Positions 1-10,310 of a stretch of 64,000 bases of DNA are shown in pieces (position 1 is the first letter of the stretch; each line of letters begins with the position of its first letter). The DNA is from Burkholderia pyrrocinia. Its GTDB lineage: Bacteria > Pseudomonadota > Gammaproteobacteria > Burkholderiales > Burkholderiaceae. The position numbers were made by a program, and so were the translations under genes. The stretch lies in assembly GCF_022809715.1 (NCBI RefSeq), contig NZ_CP094459.1, positions 682,001 to 746,000 on the forward strand. The letters run 5' to 3'. The notes beneath the pieces are model-generated. The model saw only the letters and a list, made by a program, of their open reading frames with translations. It was not told the origin of the DNA and did no database searches.

Positions 1-953
1 AGCGCGTCGAGCAGCACCGGATTGCGTGCACCGCCGCCGCACACGAAGACGGCCTTGCAGCCGGGTGCGTGCTGCGCGATCTCCCGTGCGACCGAGACCG
101 CGGTGAGTGCCGTGAGGGTTGCCTGCACGTCCTCCGGCGCGACCTGCGCGAACGCGGCGAGCTTCGCGTCGAGCCACGCGGGATTGAACAGGTCGCGTCC
201 GGTGCTTTTCGGCGGCGGCGCGGCGAAATACGGTTCGTCGAGCAGCGCATCGAGCAGCGGCACGTGTACGGTGCCGCGCGCGGCGAACTTGCCGCCGTCG
301 TCGTAAGGCTTGCCCAGATGGCGGGTCGCCCACGCGTCGATCAGCGCATTCGCGGGGCCGCAGTCGAAGCCGCGCACGTTGCCGCCTTCGCCGGGCAGAA
401 TCGTGATGTTGCTGATCCCGCCGAGATTACAGACGACGCGCGTCTCGCCCGGCGCACCGAACACCGTCGCATGGAACGCCGGCGCGAGCGGCGCGCCGTG
501 GCCGCCGGCAGCCACGTCGCGGCTGCGGAAATCGGCGATCACATCGACATGGGTCAGCTCGGCGAGCAGCGCCGGGTTGTTGAGTTGCCGCGTATAGCCG
601 CGTTCGGGGCGATGGCGCACCGTCTGGCCGTGCACGCCGATCGCGCGAATCTCGTCGCGCGACAGCCCCGCGGTGCGCTGCAATTCGTGGCAGCACACCG
701 CGTAGCGCGTGACGAGCGCGTTCGCCGCGAGCGATTCGCGGTCGATCTCGTTGTCGCCGGGCTGCTGCAGCGCGAACAGCGCGTCGCGCAGCGATTGCGC
801 GAAACCGACGAACGCTTCCGCGAGCACGGCCGGCGCCTTGCCGGCCTCGAAACGCACGGCGACGCCGTCGACGCCGTCCATGCTGGTTCCCGACATCAGC
901 CCGAAGTAGATGCCGTCGGCCGGATGGACGTTTTGCGGCTGTCGTTGCGGCAC
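1..953 (-). CDS. anmK: Anhydro-N-acetylmuramic acid kinase (3' end cut by window)
   Basis: AnmK phosphorylates and opens 1,6-anhydro-MurNAc to MurNAc-6-phosphate in cytoplasmic peptidoglycan recycling. Reading on the minus strand from a GTG at 953 gives [14 protein letters not shown] followed by the family signature [12 protein letters not shown] near residue 18. Later come GVHGQTVRH and [10 protein letters not shown], typical of this ASKHA-fold kinase. A GGAG ribosome site lies about 7 bases before the GTG. The frame is open to base 1, so about 50 C-terminal residues are missing. It is divergent from tyrS. Identity is firm; the GTG start is inferred from the signature position and the ribosome site. 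Confidence 0.93.
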   Translation of the reverse strand, partial: MPQRQPQNVHPADGIYFGLMSGTSMDGVDGVAVRFEAGKAPAVLAEAFVGFAQSLRDALFALQQPGDNEIDRESLAANALVTRYAVCCHELQRTAGLSRDEIRAIGVHGQTVRHRPERGYTRQLNNPALLAELTHVDVIADFRSRDVAAGGHGAPLAPAFHATVFGAPGETRVVCNLGGISNITILPGEGGNVRGFDCGPANALIDAWATRHLGKPYDDGGKFAARGTVHVPLLDALLDEPYFAAPPPKSTGRDLFNPAWLDAKLAAFAQVAPEDVQATLTALTAVSVAREIAQHAPGCKAVFVCGGGARNPVLLDA

Positions 954-1095
954 GTTGGGTTCTCCTGGATCGTACGGCGCGGGCCCGTGCCGCGCACCTT
1001 GCGCCCGATTATCCGCGCAACGTGACGCGCCGTTAAGCGATGCGCGCGCAAGTTATGGGAAAATCCCTGTTTTTGCGACATTCTTCCTGGCACCG

Positions 1096-2337
1096 ATGAG
1101 CACCGAACCCAGTTCCAAGCCCGTTTTCCCGATCACCGACGAAGTCCGGCATGCGCTCGCCGTCACGAAGCGCGGCGTCGACGAGCTGCTGATCGAGGAG
1201 GAGTTCGCGCAGAAGCTCGCGCGCAGCGCGGCCACCGGCACGCCGCTTCGCATCAAGCTCGGCCTCGACCCGACCGCGCCCGACATCCACATCGGCCACA
1301 CGGTCGTGCTGAACAAGATGCGTCAGCTGCAGGACCTCGGCCACACGGTGATCTTCCTGATCGGCGATTTCACGTCGCTGATCGGCGATCCGTCGGGCCG
1401 CAACGCGACGCGCCCGCCGCTCACGCGTGAGCAGATCGAGTCGAACGCGAAGACCTACTTCGAGCAGGCCGCACTCGTGCTCGATCGCGAAAAGACCGAG
1501 ATCCGCTACAACAGCGAATGGTCGATGCCGCTCGGCGCGGACGGGATGATCAAGCTCGCGTCGCGCTACACGGTCGCGCGGATCCTCGAGCGCGAGGACT
1601 TCACGAAGCGCTTCCAGGGCGGCGTGCCGATCTCGATCCACGAATTCCTGTACCCGCTGATGCAGGGCTACGATTCGGTCGCGCTGAACGCCGATCTCGA
1701 ACTCGGCGGCACCGACCAGAAGTTCAACCTGCTGGTCGGCCGCGAACTGCAGAAGCAGTACGGCCAGGAACAGCAGTGCATCCTGACGATGCCGCTGCTC
1801 GAAGGCCTCGACGGCGTCGAGAAGATGTCGAAGTCGAAGGGCAACTACGTCGGCATCAGCGAGAAGCCGACCGACATGTTCGGCAAGCTGATGAGCATCT
1901 CGGATACGCTGATGTGGCGTTACTTCGAACTGCTGTCGTTCCGCAGCATGGACGAGATCGTCGGCTTCAAGCGCGAAGCCGAAGGCGGCCGTAACCCGCG
2001 CGACTTCAAGGTGCTGCTCGCGCAGGAAATCGTCGCGCGCTTCCATTCGCAGGCCGACGCCGAGCGTGCGCTCGAAGACTTCAACCACCGCGCGAAGGGC
2101 GGCGTGCCGGACGACATTCCGTCGGTCACGCTCGCGGGCGCACCGCTGGCGATCGGCCAGTTGCTGAAGCAGGCCGGCCTCGTGCCGTCGACGAGCGAAG
2201 CGCTGCGCAACATCGAGCAGGGCGGCGTGAAGATCGACGGCGCGACCGTGTCGGACAAGGGCCTGAAGGTCGAGGCCGGCGAGTTCGTCGTGCAGGTCGG
2301 CAAGCGTCGCTTCGCGCGCGTCACGCTGACCGCATGA
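1096..2337 (+). CDS. tyrS: Tyrosyl-tRNA synthetase
   Basis: This cytoplasmic enzyme charges tRNA-Tyr with tyrosine. It has 413 residues. The class I signatures are visible: HIGH at residues 65-68 and KMSKS at 243-247. A C-terminal S4-like RNA-binding domain covers roughly residues 345-410. The frame is open upstream to 910, but family similarity starts at [11 protein letters not shown], so 1096 was chosen. Its stop overlaps the start of dtd by 4 bases, which makes translational coupling likely. The pairing is sensible: one enzyme charges Tyr and the next removes wrongly charged D-Tyr. Confidence 0.97.
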   Translation: MSTEPSSKPVFPITDEVRHALAVTKRGVDELLIEEEFAQKLARSAATGTPLRIKLGLDPTAPDIHIGHTVVLNKMRQLQDLGHTVIFLIGDFTSLIGDPSGRNATRPPLTREQIESNAKTYFEQAALVLDREKTEIRYNSEWSMPLGADGMIKLASRYTVARILEREDFTKRFQGGVPISIHEFLYPLMQGYDSVALNADLELGGTDQKFNLLVGRELQKQYGQEQQCILTMPLLEGLDGVEKMSKSKGNYVGISEKPTDMFGKLMSISDTLMWRYFELLSFRSMDEIVGFKREAEGGRNPRDFKVLLAQEIVARFHSQADAERALEDFNHRAKGGVPDDIPSVTLAGAPLAIGQLLKQAGLVPSTSEALRNIEQGGVKIDGATVSDKGLKVEAGEFVVQVGKRRFARVTLTA

Positions 2338-2792
2338 TCGCGCTGATCCAGCGCGTGAAGCGCGCCGACGTGCGCGTCGGCGACCGCACGACGGGCGAGA
2401 TCGGCGCGGGCCTGCTCGCGCTGGTCTGCGCGGAGCGCGGCGACACCGACGCGGCGGCCGACAAGCTGCTGGCGAAGATGCTCGGCTACCGCGTGTTCAG
2501 TGACGCGGCCGGCAAGATGAACCTACCGGTGTCGAATATCGACGGCGCGGGTCGCGCAGGCGGCCTGCTGCTCGTGTCGCAGTTCACGCTGGCGGCCGAT
2601 ACCAACAGCGGGCTGCGCCCGAGCTTCACGCCGGCCGCGCCGCCCGACGAAGGCGCGCGGCTGTTCGACTATTTCGTCGCGGCCGCGCGGGCGCGCCATC
2701 CCGTCGTCGAGACGGGCGAGTTCGGCGCCGACATGCAGGTATCGCTCGTCAACGACGGCCCCGTGACGTTCTGGCTGCAAGTGCGGCCCTGA
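2334..2792 (+). CDS. dtd: D-aminoacyl-tRNA deacylase
   Basis: Dtd hydrolyses D-amino acids (classically D-Tyr) from tRNA as a chirality proofreading step in the cytoplasm. The protein has 152 residues, the usual family length, and begins [13 protein letters not shown]. It carries the two active-site motifs SQFTLAAD (residues 81-88) and NDGPVTF near the C terminus; the latter includes the Gly-cisPro pair that enforces chirality. The start overlaps tyrS by ATGA, and the histidine phosphatase gene follows 23 bases later, so the three genes form a probable operon. Confidence 0.96.
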   Translation: MIALIQRVKRADVRVGDRTTGEIGAGLLALVCAERGDTDAAADKLLAKMLGYRVFSDAAGKMNLPVSNIDGAGRAGGLLLVSQFTLAADTNSGLRPSFTPAAPPDEGARLFDYFVAAARARHPVVETGEFGADMQVSLVNDGPVTFWLQVRP

Positions 2793-2815
2793 TGCTTCCC
2801 CGGAGACGCGCCGCG

Positions 2816-3478
2816 ATGGCCACCACGCAGATTCTTTTCATCCGCCATGGCGAGACGGCCTGGAACCGCATCAAGCGCATCCAGGGGCATATCGACATCC
2901 CGCTGGCCGATTCGGGGCTCGCGCAGGCGCAGCGACTGGCCGCGCGGCTCGAGCGAGAGGCGCGCGAGGGTGCGCGGCTCGACGCGGTCTATTCGAGCGA
3001 CCTGATGCGCGCGCAGCAGACCGCGCAACCCTTTGCCGATGCGCTCGGGCTGCCGCTGCAGTTGCGGGACGGGCTGCGCGAACGCTCGTACGGCGCATTC
3101 CAGGGGCACGACAGCGCCGAGATCGAGGCGCTGTTTCCGGACGCGTACGCGGCCTGGCAGACGCGCGATCCGGGCTTCGCGCCGGAAGGCGGCGAGTCGC
3201 AGCGTGCGTTCTATCACCGCGTGCTGCATGCGCTCGAGCCGATCGTCGCCGCGCATCCGGGCGGCCGGATCGCGTGCGTCGCGCATGGCGGCGTGCTCGA
3301 CTGCGTGTACCGTTTTGCGAATGGTCTCGATCTGTCGGCGCCGCGCAACTACCAACTGCTCAATACGAGCATCAACGTCGTCGATTACGTGGATGGCCGC
3401 GCGCAGGTCGTGCAGTGGGCCGACGTGTCGCACCTTGACGCCGAGAGCGACGACGACGGCTATCGCAAGGTGCTCTGA
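2816..3478 (+). CDS. Histidine phosphatase family protein (phosphoglycerate mutase-like, GpmB type)
   Basis: A 220-residue branch-1 histidine phosphatase. The catalytic signature FIRHGETAWN sits at residues 7-16, and the second catalytic histidine lies in VAHGGVLD. An upstream ATG at 2792 is in frame, but 2816 has a GGAGA ribosome site about 10 bases upstream and places the first strand directly before RHG. Members act on small phosphorylated metabolites (phosphoglycerate, alpha-ribazole phosphate, sugar phosphates); the substrate cannot be read from sequence. It is the last gene of the tyrS-dtd group. Confidence 0.85.
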   Translation: MATTQILFIRHGETAWNRIKRIQGHIDIPLADSGLAQAQRLAARLEREAREGARLDAVYSSDLMRAQQTAQPFADALGLPLQLRDGLRERSYGAFQGHDSAEIEALFPDAYAAWQTRDPGFAPEGGESQRAFYHRVLHALEPIVAAHPGGRIACVAHGGVLDCVYRFANGLDLSAPRNYQLLNTSINVVDYVDGRAQVVQWADVSHLDAESDDDGYRKVL

Positions 3479-3522
3479 GCACGCGGGGCCGGCCGGGATT
3501 CCCCCTTCCTCCTGCGTGACGC

Positions 3523-3630
3523 TTACTGCGGCAGCGCGTGGCGCGCCTTGTAGTCGGGCGCGTATGCGATCTTGCCAGGCTGGTCGGCCGTGATCGGCTG
3601 GCGCAGCTTGTCGAATTCCCCGTTGGTTTG
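3523..3630 (-). pseudogene. C-terminal remnant of a lost gene
   Basis: On the minus strand a 35-codon stretch ends in TAA and reads like a real protein tail, including FDKLRQPITADQPGKIAYAP and a YKARHALPQ end. It is preceded in frame by a TGA at 3631-3633 and has no start codon or ribosome site. Directly upstream (about 3620-3670) the DNA turns A+T-rich, unlike its surroundings. I infer a deletion scar that left the 3' end of a gene. The original family is not recognised. A chance frame is possible but unlikely given the composition. Confidence 0.35.
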
Positions 3631-3677
3631 TCACAGGTATTTGACAGTAAATTGAAATAATCTGAAGAGGCGAATCG

Positions 3678-4631
3678 TCAGGCGGAAGGTGCGCCGTCGG
3701 GCGGAGGCGCGGTCGCGCGACGGCGCGCACGCTTCGACGCGCCGTTGACGAGCGCCCAGCGCAGCACGGGTGCGACGGCCCGTACGCCGGGCCGGACCAC
3801 CGCGCGTCGCAATGGCGCGAACGTCGACACGCGGAGCATCCGCTGCGCCCACGGCGGCAGCAGGTCGATCCCGGCATGCATCACCAGCGACGCGGCCGGC
3901 CGCAGCGCGGGCTTCGCGACCGGCACATTCAGCAGGATGGACATCACCTCGAAGGTATGCGGTCCGGCCTCGAGTTCGGGCTGCATGCGCGCGAGATACG
4001 CGGCGACCTCGGCGCGCGAACGGGGCACCTCGTGCGCGCCGAGCAGTTCGGCGATCAACGCCGTTTCGGCGTAATAGCGGTCCTGCAATTCGCCCGACAG
4101 CGCCGGATTCACGTAGCACAGGTGCGCGGCGAGGAAGCTCGATACTTCCGCGATATGCACCCAGGTCAGCAATGCCGGATCGTCGGCGCGGTACGGCCGA
4201 CCGTCGGGCGCGGTACCCGATACGCGCGAGTGGATCGTTTTCACGCGCTCGATCAGCGCGAGCGCGTCCGCGCGACTGCCGAACGTCGTGCCCGTGATGA
4301 AGGTGGCGGTGCGCCGCAAGCGGCCGAGGATGTCGGTGCGAAACGACGAGTGATCCCAGACGCCCGCGAGCGCGAGCGGATGGAGCGCCTGCAGCAGCAG
4401 CGCGGCGATGCCGCCTGTCATCATCGACGTGAAGTCGGCATGCACGCGCCAGCAGACGGCATCGGGGCCGAACAGCCCGGGATCGCCGGGCGGTGAAGAG
4501 AGATCGAGCGACGGGCCGCCGCCGCCCACGGTCAGGTGCGTGATGCCGGCCACGAGCCGCTTGCGGATCGGCTCGGCCCAGCGCGGGCCCGGTGCGGGTG
4601 CGGCGGGGTGGTGGCTAGGCGGCGTCGTCAT
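3678..4631 (-). CDS. MpaB-like oxygenase family protein (DUF2236)
   Basis: A 317-residue protein of the DUF2236/MpaB family, which includes latex-clearing protein-like haem proteins and fungal MpaB. Visible family hallmarks are LQALHPLALAGVWDHS near residue 85, the following RRTATFITGTTFG, and WVHIAEVSSFLAAH near residue 160; conserved His and Arg residues there bind or position haem in characterised relatives. The N terminus is proline-rich, and the last 15 residues are Arg/Ala-rich. It starts 24 bases after ruvB on the same strand, so it may be co-transcribed with the ruv genes although no functional link is known. The substrate is unknown. Confidence 0.75.
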   Translation of the reverse strand: MTTPPSHHPAAPAPGPRWAEPIRKRLVAGITHLTVGGGGPSLDLSSPPGDPGLFGPDAVCWRVHADFTSMMTGGIAALLLQALHPLALAGVWDHSSFRTDILGRLRRTATFITGTTFGSRADALALIERVKTIHSRVSGTAPDGRPYRADDPALLTWVHIAEVSSFLAAHLCYVNPALSGELQDRYYAETALIAELLGAHEVPRSRAEVAAYLARMQPELEAGPHTFEVMSILLNVPVAKPALRPAASLVMHAGIDLLPPWAQRMLRVSTFAPLRRAVVRPGVRAVAPVLRWALVNGASKRARRRATAPPPDGAPSA

Positions 4632-4655
4632 GGCTGGCGTGGCTCGGGCGGCCGG

Positions 4656-5726
4656 TTACTTCCCGGCGGGCGTATCCCACATGCCGCGTTCGGTGCTGCC
4701 GGCGTCGGGCGCGGAGAGCCCGAAGTGGCGATATGTGAGCAGCGTCGCGACACGCCCGCGCGGCGTGCGCTGCAGGAAGCCCTGCTGGATCAGGTACGGC
4801 TCGAGCACGTCCTCGATCGTGTCGCGCTCCTCACCGATCGCCGCTGCCAGGTTGTCGATGCCGACCGGGCCACCGTCGAACTTGTACAGGATCGCTTCGA
4901 GCAGCTTGCGGTCCATCAGGTCGAAGCCGACCGGATCGACGTCGAGCATCGCGAGCGCGGCATCGGCCACCGCCGCGGTGATCTGGCCGTCGGCCTTCAC
5001 TTCCGCGAAGTCGCGCACGCGGCGCAGCAGCCGGTTCGCGATCCGCGGCGTGCCGCGCGAGCGCTTCGCGATTTCCAGCGCGCCGTTCGGATCGATCTGC
5101 GCGTTCAGTAGCGACGCCGAGCGCCGCACGATGCGCGACAGTTGATCGGCGTCGTAGAACTCGAGGCGCGAGACGATCCCGAAACGGTCGCGCAGCGGGT
5201 TGGTCAGCATCCCCGCGCGGGTGGTCGCGCCGACCAGCGTGAACGGCTGCAGGTCGAGCTTCACGCTGCGCGCGGCCGGACCTTCGCCGATCATGATGTC
5301 GATCTGGTAATCCTCGAGTGCCGGATACAGGATTTCCTCGACGACCGGCGACAGCCGGTGGATCTCGTCGATGAACAGCACGTCGTTCGCTTCGAGGTTC
5401 GTCAGCAGCGCGGCGAGATCGCCCGCGCGTTCGAGCACGGGGCCCGACGTCTGGCGCAGGTTCACGCCCATCTCGCGCGCGATGATGTGCGCGAGCGTCG
5501 TCTTGCCGAGACCCGGCGGCCCGAACAGCAGCACGTGGTCGAGCGGCTCGGAGCGGCGCTTGGCCGCTTCGATGAAGATCTCGAGCTGGCCGCGCACCTT
5601 TTCCTGGCCGACGTAGTCGTCGAGCTGGCGCGGCCGCAGCGCGCGTTCGAACACCTCCTCGTGCGACGAGGTGGGCGTGGCGGCGATGATCCGCTGCTCG
5701 GTGGCGAGTTTGTCGGTTTCAATCAT
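4656..5726 (-). CDS. ruvB: Holliday junction branch migration ATPase RuvB
   Basis: RuvB is the hexameric AAA+ motor that drives branch migration of Holliday junctions with RuvA. The protein has 356 residues. Visible are Walker [10 protein letters not shown] (about residues 68-76), Walker B with sensor FIDEIHRL, and the arginine-finger/sensor region [10 protein letters not shown] winged-helix domain ends the protein. It lies 108 bases downstream of ruvA. The last 25 residues, after FGLSAPDAG, are a variable tail. Confidence 0.97.
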   Translation of the reverse strand: MIETDKLATEQRIIAATPTSSHEEVFERALRPRQLDDYVGQEKVRGQLEIFIEAAKRRSEPLDHVLLFGPPGLGKTTLAHIIAREMGVNLRQTSGPVLERAGDLAALLTNLEANDVLFIDEIHRLSPVVEEILYPALEDYQIDIMIGEGPAARSVKLDLQPFTLVGATTRAGMLTNPLRDRFGIVSRLEFYDADQLSRIVRRSASLLNAQIDPNGALEIAKRSRGTPRIANRLLRRVRDFAEVKADGQITAAVADAALAMLDVDPVGFDLMDRKLLEAILYKFDGGPVGIDNLAAAIGEERDTIEDVLEPYLIQQGFLQRTPRGRVATLLTYRHFGLSAPDAGSTERGMWDTPAGK

Positions 5727-5834
5727 GCGGCCATTGTACCGCGCGCCGCTCGCGGTCCGAACTGGCCGGACGGCCGACTGGCGCGCGCCGCGCGGCGGCG
5801 CGACACTGCGTCCGACAGTCGGTTCCGGCGGGCG

Positions 5835-6416
5835 TTACGCCTTCGACAGCGCCTTCAGCGCGAGCTTGATGCCTTCGGACACGCCGGTGCCGGCCGGCAC
5901 GTTCTTGATCGCGGCGAGGCCTTCCTTTTCGGAGTAGCCGAGCGCGAGCAGCGCGTTGAGGATGTCGGTCGCGTGGTCGGACGCCGACGCGGCGCCGGCG
6001 AGCGCGCCGAGGTCGGCGCCGAGTTTGCCCTTCAGCTCGAGCAGCAGGCGCTCGGCCGTCTTCTTGCCGATGCCGGGCAGGCGCGTGAGGCGCGCGGCGT
6101 CCTGCATCGTCACGGCCTGCGCGAGCTCCTGCACGCTCATGCCGGACAGCACGGCGAGCGCCATGCGCGCACCGATGCCGGTGATCTTCAGCAGCTCGCG
6201 GAAGGTCGTGCGCTCCTGCGGCGTCAGGAAGCCGTACAGCAGGTGCGCGTCCTCGCGGACGATCTGCTGCGTGAGCAGCACGACGCGCTCGCCCGTCTGC
6301 GGCAGGTTGTAGAAGGTGCTCATCGGCACGTCGATTTCGTAGCCGACGCCGTTGCAGTCGACGAGCAGGTGAGGCGGGTTCTTTTCGAGCAGGATGCCGG
6401 CGATGCGACCGATCAT
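5835..6416 (-). CDS. ruvA: Holliday junction DNA-binding protein RuvA
   Basis: RuvA binds four-way DNA junctions as a tetramer and loads RuvB. The protein has 193 residues and starts [16 protein letters not shown], the standard N-terminal OB fold. Two helix-hairpin-helix motifs follow: [13 protein letters not shown] (about 72-84) and [15 protein letters not shown] (about 107-121). A C-terminal three-helix domain that contacts RuvB ends at ALKALSKA. The frame extends upstream to 6533 but that part resembles nothing in the family, so the start at 6416 was preferred. Confidence 0.96.
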   Translation of the reverse strand: MIGRIAGILLEKNPPHLLVDCNGVGYEIDVPMSTFYNLPQTGERVVLLTQQIVREDAHLLYGFLTPQERTTFRELLKITGIGARMALAVLSGMSVQELAQAVTMQDAARLTRLPGIGKKTAERLLLELKGKLGADLGALAGAASASDHATDILNALLALGYSEKEGLAAIKNVPAGTGVSEGIKLALKALSKA

Positions 6417-6572
6417 GGATGGCGGGATGCGAGGAAGAAAGCGCGAGTGTAGCGCACGCGCGGCGCAATGCCGATGGGCTTGGCCGTCAGGCCGATGCGG
6501 TGCGTGTCGCGTGTGCGCTGCGCGCGGGCACAACAGTCGGTCCGGTGTGCCGGGCGATGGCGCGCGCCGGCA

Positions 6573-7115
6573 TCAGCCGACCAGCCGCCCGCGCCGCACG
6601 CGCAGCCCTTTCTTCGCGAGCGCCGGCGCGAGGCCGCCGAGCGTGCTGAGCGTGTTGCCGCCGTGCGCATGGCAGATCGCCATGCCGAGCGCGTCGGCCG
6701 CATCGGAGCCCGGTTGGCCGGAGAGGTTGAGTAGCCGCGTGACCATTTCCTGCATCTGCGTCTTGGTCGCGCGGCCGTAGCCCACCACGGCCTGCTTGAG
6801 CTGCAGCGCCGTGTATTCGGCGACCGGCAGCCCGCCCGCGACGAGGCCGCAGATCGCGGCGCCGCGCGCCTGGCCGAGCAGCAGCGTCGACTGCGGGTTC
6901 ACGTTGACGAACACCTTTTCGATCGCGGCCTGGTCGGGCGCATGTTCGCGCACGATCGTCGACACGCCCTGGAAGATCGTGCCGAGCCGGGTGGCCAGAT
7001 CGGCCGTCGGCGTGCGGATCACGCCGCTCGTGACATAGGCGAGCCGGTGGCCGCTGACGTCGATGACGCCGAAGCCGGTGACGCGCAGGCCGGGGTCGAT
7101 GCCGAGAATTCGCAT
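6573..7115 (-). CDS. ruvC: Holliday junction resolvase RuvC
   Basis: RuvC is the dimeric endonuclease that cuts Holliday junctions symmetrically. The protein has 180 residues and begins [16 protein letters not shown], which supplies the first catalytic aspartate (D7). The later acidic residues lie in IEKVFVN and near the C-terminal [13 protein letters not shown] segment. It is the first gene of a ruvC-ruvA-ruvB order on the minus strand, with a 156-base gap before ruvA. Confidence 0.96.
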   Translation of the reverse strand: MRILGIDPGLRVTGFGVIDVSGHRLAYVTSGVIRTPTADLATRLGTIFQGVSTIVREHAPDQAAIEKVFVNVNPQSTLLLGQARGAAICGLVAGGLPVAEYTALQLKQAVVGYGRATKTQMQEMVTRLLNLSGQPGSDAADALGMAICHAHGGNTLSTLGGLAPALAKKGLRVRRGRLVG

Positions 7116-7201
7116 GAGTGAGGAGAGATGCGTGATGCAGCGATACTACAACGAATGGCGCGGCGAGCCGGTCGCACAGTCGCGCGCCGGTGCCGCGCAA
7201 T

Positions 7202-7233
7202 AAAAAACCCGGCGGGTGCGACGCCGCCGGGTT
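7202..7233 (-). terminator. Rho-independent terminator after purH
   Basis: A 10-bp perfect stem (7206-7215 with 7224-7233, AACCCGGCGG against its complement) with an 8-base loop is followed on the minus strand by a run of T. It lies 32 bases past the purH stop and separates the dusB-fis-purH unit from ruvC. Confidence 0.85.
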
Positions 7234-7264
7234 GTCGTGCAACGGCCGCGCGGGCCGCATGCGA

Positions 7265-8830
7265 TCAGTGACGGAAGTGGCGCACGCCCGTCAGGATCAT
7301 CGCGATGTTGTGCTCGTCGGCTGCCGCGATCACTTCGTCGTCGCGCACCGAGCCGCCCGGCTGGATCACGCAGGTCGCGCCGGCCGCGACGACGACGTCG
7401 AGGCCGTCGCGGAACGGGAAGAACGCATCCGACGCGACGGCCGAACCGGCCAGCGTCAGGCCCGCGTTCTGCGCCTTGATGCTCGCGATGCGAGCGGAAT
7501 CGACGCGGCTCATCTGGCCTGCGCCGACGCCGAGCGTCATGCCGTTGCCGCAGAACACGATCGCGTTCGACTTCACGTACTTCGCGACGCGCCACGCGAA
7601 CAGCAGGTCGTCCATTTCCTTCGGCGTCGGGTGGCGCTTCGTGACCACGCGCAGCTCGTGCGGCTGCACGTTCTTCGAATCGAGCGACTGCACGAGCAGG
7701 CCGCCGCCCACGCGCTTCAGGTCGAATGCGTTATGGCCGTCGCCGAGCGCGATTTCGAGCAGGCGCACGTTCTGCTTCGCGGCGAACACCTGCTTCGCGG
7801 CGTCGGAGAACGACGGTGCGATCAGCACTTCGACGAACTGCTTCGCGACAGCCTGCGCGGCCGCTTCGTCGACTTCGCGGTTGAACGCGATGATGCCGCC
7901 GAACGCGGAGGTCGGGTCGGTCTGGAACGCCTTCGCGTACGCGTCGGCCGAGTCGTTGCCGACCGCGACGCCGCACGGGTTCGCATGCTTGATGATCACG
8001 CAGGCCGGCGCGTCGAACGTCTTCACGCATTCCCACGCCGCGTCCGAATCCGCGATGTTGTTGTACGACAGTTCCTTGCCCTGCAGCTGGCGGTAGTTCG
8101 CGAGCGCGCCGGCCGGCGTCGTGATGTCGCGGTAGAACGCCGCGCTCTGGTGCGGGTTCTCGCCGTAGCGCAGGTCCTGCACCTTGTCGAACGCCATGTT
8201 CAGCGTCGCCGGGTACGCATTGCGCGATGCGTGCTTCAGCTCGTCGGTCAGGCTCGTCAGGTAGTTCGTGATCGCGCCGTCGTATTGCGCGGTGTGCGCG
8301 AACACCTTCGTCGCGAGGCGGAAGTTGGTCGGGTAGCCGACCGTGTTGCCGTTCGCCTTCATTTCGTCGAGCACGACCGCGTAGTCGGCCGGATCGACGA
8401 CGACCGTCACGTCGCGGTGGTTTTTCGCGGCCGAGCGCAGCATCGTCGGGCCGCCGATGTCGATGTTCTCGATCGCGTCGGCGAGCGTGCAGTCGTCCTT
8501 TGCGATCGTCGCGACGAACGGATAGAGGTTCACGACGAGCAGGTCGATCGTCGGGATGCCGTGCTGTTCCAGCGCCTGCATGTGCTCGGGCAGGTCGCGG
8601 CGCGCGAGGATGCCGCCGTGCACCTTCGGGTGCAGCGTCTTCACGCGCCCATCGAGCATTTCCGGAAAGCCCGTGTAGTCGGCCACTTCGGTAACGGGCA
8701 GGCCCGCGTCGGCGAGCAGTTTCGCGGTGCCGCCCGTCGACAGCAGCTTGACGCCGAGGTCGGACAGCGACTTCGCGAAGTCGACGATGCCGGTCTTGTC
8801 GGAAACGGAAATGAGCGCTTGCTTGATCAT
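7265..8830 (-). CDS. purH: Bifunctional AICAR formyltransferase / IMP cyclohydrolase
   Basis: PurH performs the last two steps of de novo IMP synthesis. The protein has 521 residues. The N-terminal IMP cyclohydrolase (MGS-fold) domain carries [24 protein letters not shown] and [13 protein letters not shown] within the first 80 residues. The C-terminal transformylase domain contains LRYGENPHQ and [11 protein letters not shown]. The protein ends in the family's typical TGVRHFRH. It starts 44 bases after fis and is followed by a strong terminator. Confidence 0.97.
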   Translation of the reverse strand: MIKQALISVSDKTGIVDFAKSLSDLGVKLLSTGGTAKLLADAGLPVTEVADYTGFPEMLDGRVKTLHPKVHGGILARRDLPEHMQALEQHGIPTIDLLVVNLYPFVATIAKDDCTLADAIENIDIGGPTMLRSAAKNHRDVTVVVDPADYAVVLDEMKANGNTVGYPTNFRLATKVFAHTAQYDGAITNYLTSLTDELKHASRNAYPATLNMAFDKVQDLRYGENPHQSAAFYRDITTPAGALANYRQLQGKELSYNNIADSDAAWECVKTFDAPACVIIKHANPCGVAVGNDSADAYAKAFQTDPTSAFGGIIAFNREVDEAAAQAVAKQFVEVLIAPSFSDAAKQVFAAKQNVRLLEIALGDGHNAFDLKRVGGGLLVQSLDSKNVQPHELRVVTKRHPTPKEMDDLLFAWRVAKYVKSNAIVFCGNGMTLGVGAGQMSRVDSARIASIKAQNAGLTLAGSAVASDAFFPFRDGLDVVVAAGATCVIQPGGSVRDDEVIAAADEHNIAMILTGVRHFRH

Positions 8831-8874
8831 GATGGAACCACCAATAGCCAGGGAAACGGGGACGGGACGGCCGA

Positions 8875-9108
8875 CTACAGCAGGCCGTGCTGCTGCAGCT
8901 TCTTGCGCAGCGTATTGCGATTGATGCCGAGGTACTCCGCGGCGAGCGACTGGTTGCCGCCTGCCTGTACGAGCACGACCTCGAGCATCGGCTTTTCGAC
9001 GCAGGACATCACCATTTCATAGACGTCGTGCGGATTGGAGCCGTCTAGATCCCGGAAATACACGTCCAGGCTCTCGCGGACACATTGTTCGATGTTGTGC
9101 TTGCTCAT
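8875..9108 (-). CDS. fis: Fis-family nucleoid-associated regulator
   Basis: A 77-residue Fis-type DNA-binding protein, shorter than the 98-residue enterobacterial Fis but typical of beta-proteobacteria. The C-terminal helix-turn-helix reads [20 protein letters not shown] (residues 52-71). The start codon overlaps the end of dusB by ATGA (9105-9108), the same dusB-fis coupling known from enterobacteria. Fis bends DNA and adjusts rRNA and growth-linked promoters. Here it is also placed directly before purH. Confidence 0.93.
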   Translation of the reverse strand: MSKHNIEQCVRESLDVYFRDLDGSNPHDVYEMVMSCVEKPMLEVVLVQAGGNQSLAAEYLGINRNTLRKKLQQHGLL

Positions 9109-10172
9109 GCTGCTAACTGGTTATGGTCGTCCGACTCGCCCTGGCCGTTTTCCTCTTCGTCATCGACGTAGACGAGATGGTCCGACAGCGCCTTTTGCGC
9201 GTCGAAGAATGCATTGACGGCGGCGAGTTGCTCGCGGGTGGAATCGAGCGTGTTCATCCTGTGCCGGAACCCGTTGGCACCGGAAAGGCCGCGAGTGTAC
9301 CAGCCGATGTGCTTGCGCGCAGTACGGACTCCCGTGAATTCACCATAGAAAGCGTAGTGGTCTTCCAGGTGTTCGTTCATCACGTGCTGGATCTCGTCGA
9401 TCAGCGGCGGGGGCAGCAGCTCGCCGGTTTGCAGGAAATGATCGATTTCGCGGAACAGCCACGGCCGGCCTTGCGCGGCGCGACCGATCATCAGCGCGTC
9501 TGCACCGGTTGCATCGAGCACGGCCTTCGCTTTTGCGGGCGACGTGATGTCGCCGTTCGCGACGACCGGAATTCGCACGGCCGCCTTCACGGCCGCGATG
9601 GTGTCGTATTCGGCATCGCCGCGGTACAGGTCGGCGCGCGTGCGGCCGTGCACGGTGAGCATCGCGATGCCGGCGGCTTCGGCCAGCCGCGCGACCGTGA
9701 TCGCGTTCTTGTGCTCGCGATCCCAGCCGGTGCGGATCTTCAGCGTGACGGGCACCGCATCGGGCCCCGTGCCGACCGCCGCGACGACGGCCTCGACGAT
9801 CCGCTGCACGAGCGGCTCGTTCTGCAGCAGCGCGGAGCCGGCCGCGACGTTGCAGACTTTCTTCGCCGGGCAGCCCATGTTGATGTCGATGATTTGCGCG
9901 CCGTTGTCGACGTTGTAGCGGGCCGCTTCGGCCATCATCGCCGGATCGGCGCCGGCGATCTGCACCGCGATCGGCTCCACTTCGCCTGCGTGGTTCGCGC
10001 GCCGCATCGTCTTCGCGCTTTTCCACAGCTGCGCGTTGGACGCGACCATCTCGGACACGGCGTAACCGGCCCCCAGCCGCTTGCACAGCTGGCGGAACGG
10101 ACGATCCGTCACCCCGGCCATCGGGGCGACGAACAGGTTGTTACGCAATACGTGAGAGCCGATAACGGGCAT
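9105..10172 (-). CDS. dusB: tRNA-dihydrouridine synthase B
   Basis: DusB is a flavin enzyme that reduces uridine in the tRNA D-loop using NADPH. From 10172 the protein has 355 residues. It has the family N terminus NLFVAPMAGVTDRPFR, DINMGCPAKKVCNV with the catalytic cysteine, TLKIRTGW, and TGADALMIGRAAQGRPW of the FMN phosphate site. An in-frame ATG at 10205 would add 11 residues (PAPVAGGAIA); I prefer 10172 because similarity begins at MPVIGSHVLRNN. No strong ribosome site decides between them. The gene overlaps fis. Confidence 0.94.
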   Translation of the reverse strand: MPVIGSHVLRNNLFVAPMAGVTDRPFRQLCKRLGAGYAVSEMVASNAQLWKSAKTMRRANHAGEVEPIAVQIAGADPAMMAEAARYNVDNGAQIIDINMGCPAKKVCNVAAGSALLQNEPLVQRIVEAVVAAVGTGPDAVPVTLKIRTGWDREHKNAITVARLAEAAGIAMLTVHGRTRADLYRGDAEYDTIAAVKAAVRIPVVANGDITSPAKAKAVLDATGADALMIGRAAQGRPWLFREIDHFLQTGELLPPPLIDEIQHVMNEHLEDHYAFYGEFTGVRTARKHIGWYTRGLSGANGFRHRMNTLDSTREQLAAVNAFFDAQKALSDHLVYVDDEEENGQGESDDHNQLAA

Positions 10173-10310
10173 CGCAATGGCACCGCCCGCGACCGGCGCG
10201 GGCATGAAAAGGGCGGAGGGAAAACGCGCATTTTACCGTATTCCCATGCCCCGCCGATTTGACCCGGTTTGTGTGGTCCGGCCGGGGGCACCGTGCGGTG
10301 CCCTCGCGCG

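Noticed and set aside
10286..10303. Perfect 8-bp hairpin after the UbiH-like gene, considered as a terminator
   Set aside because: No T tract follows on either strand, so it is not called as a rho-independent terminator.
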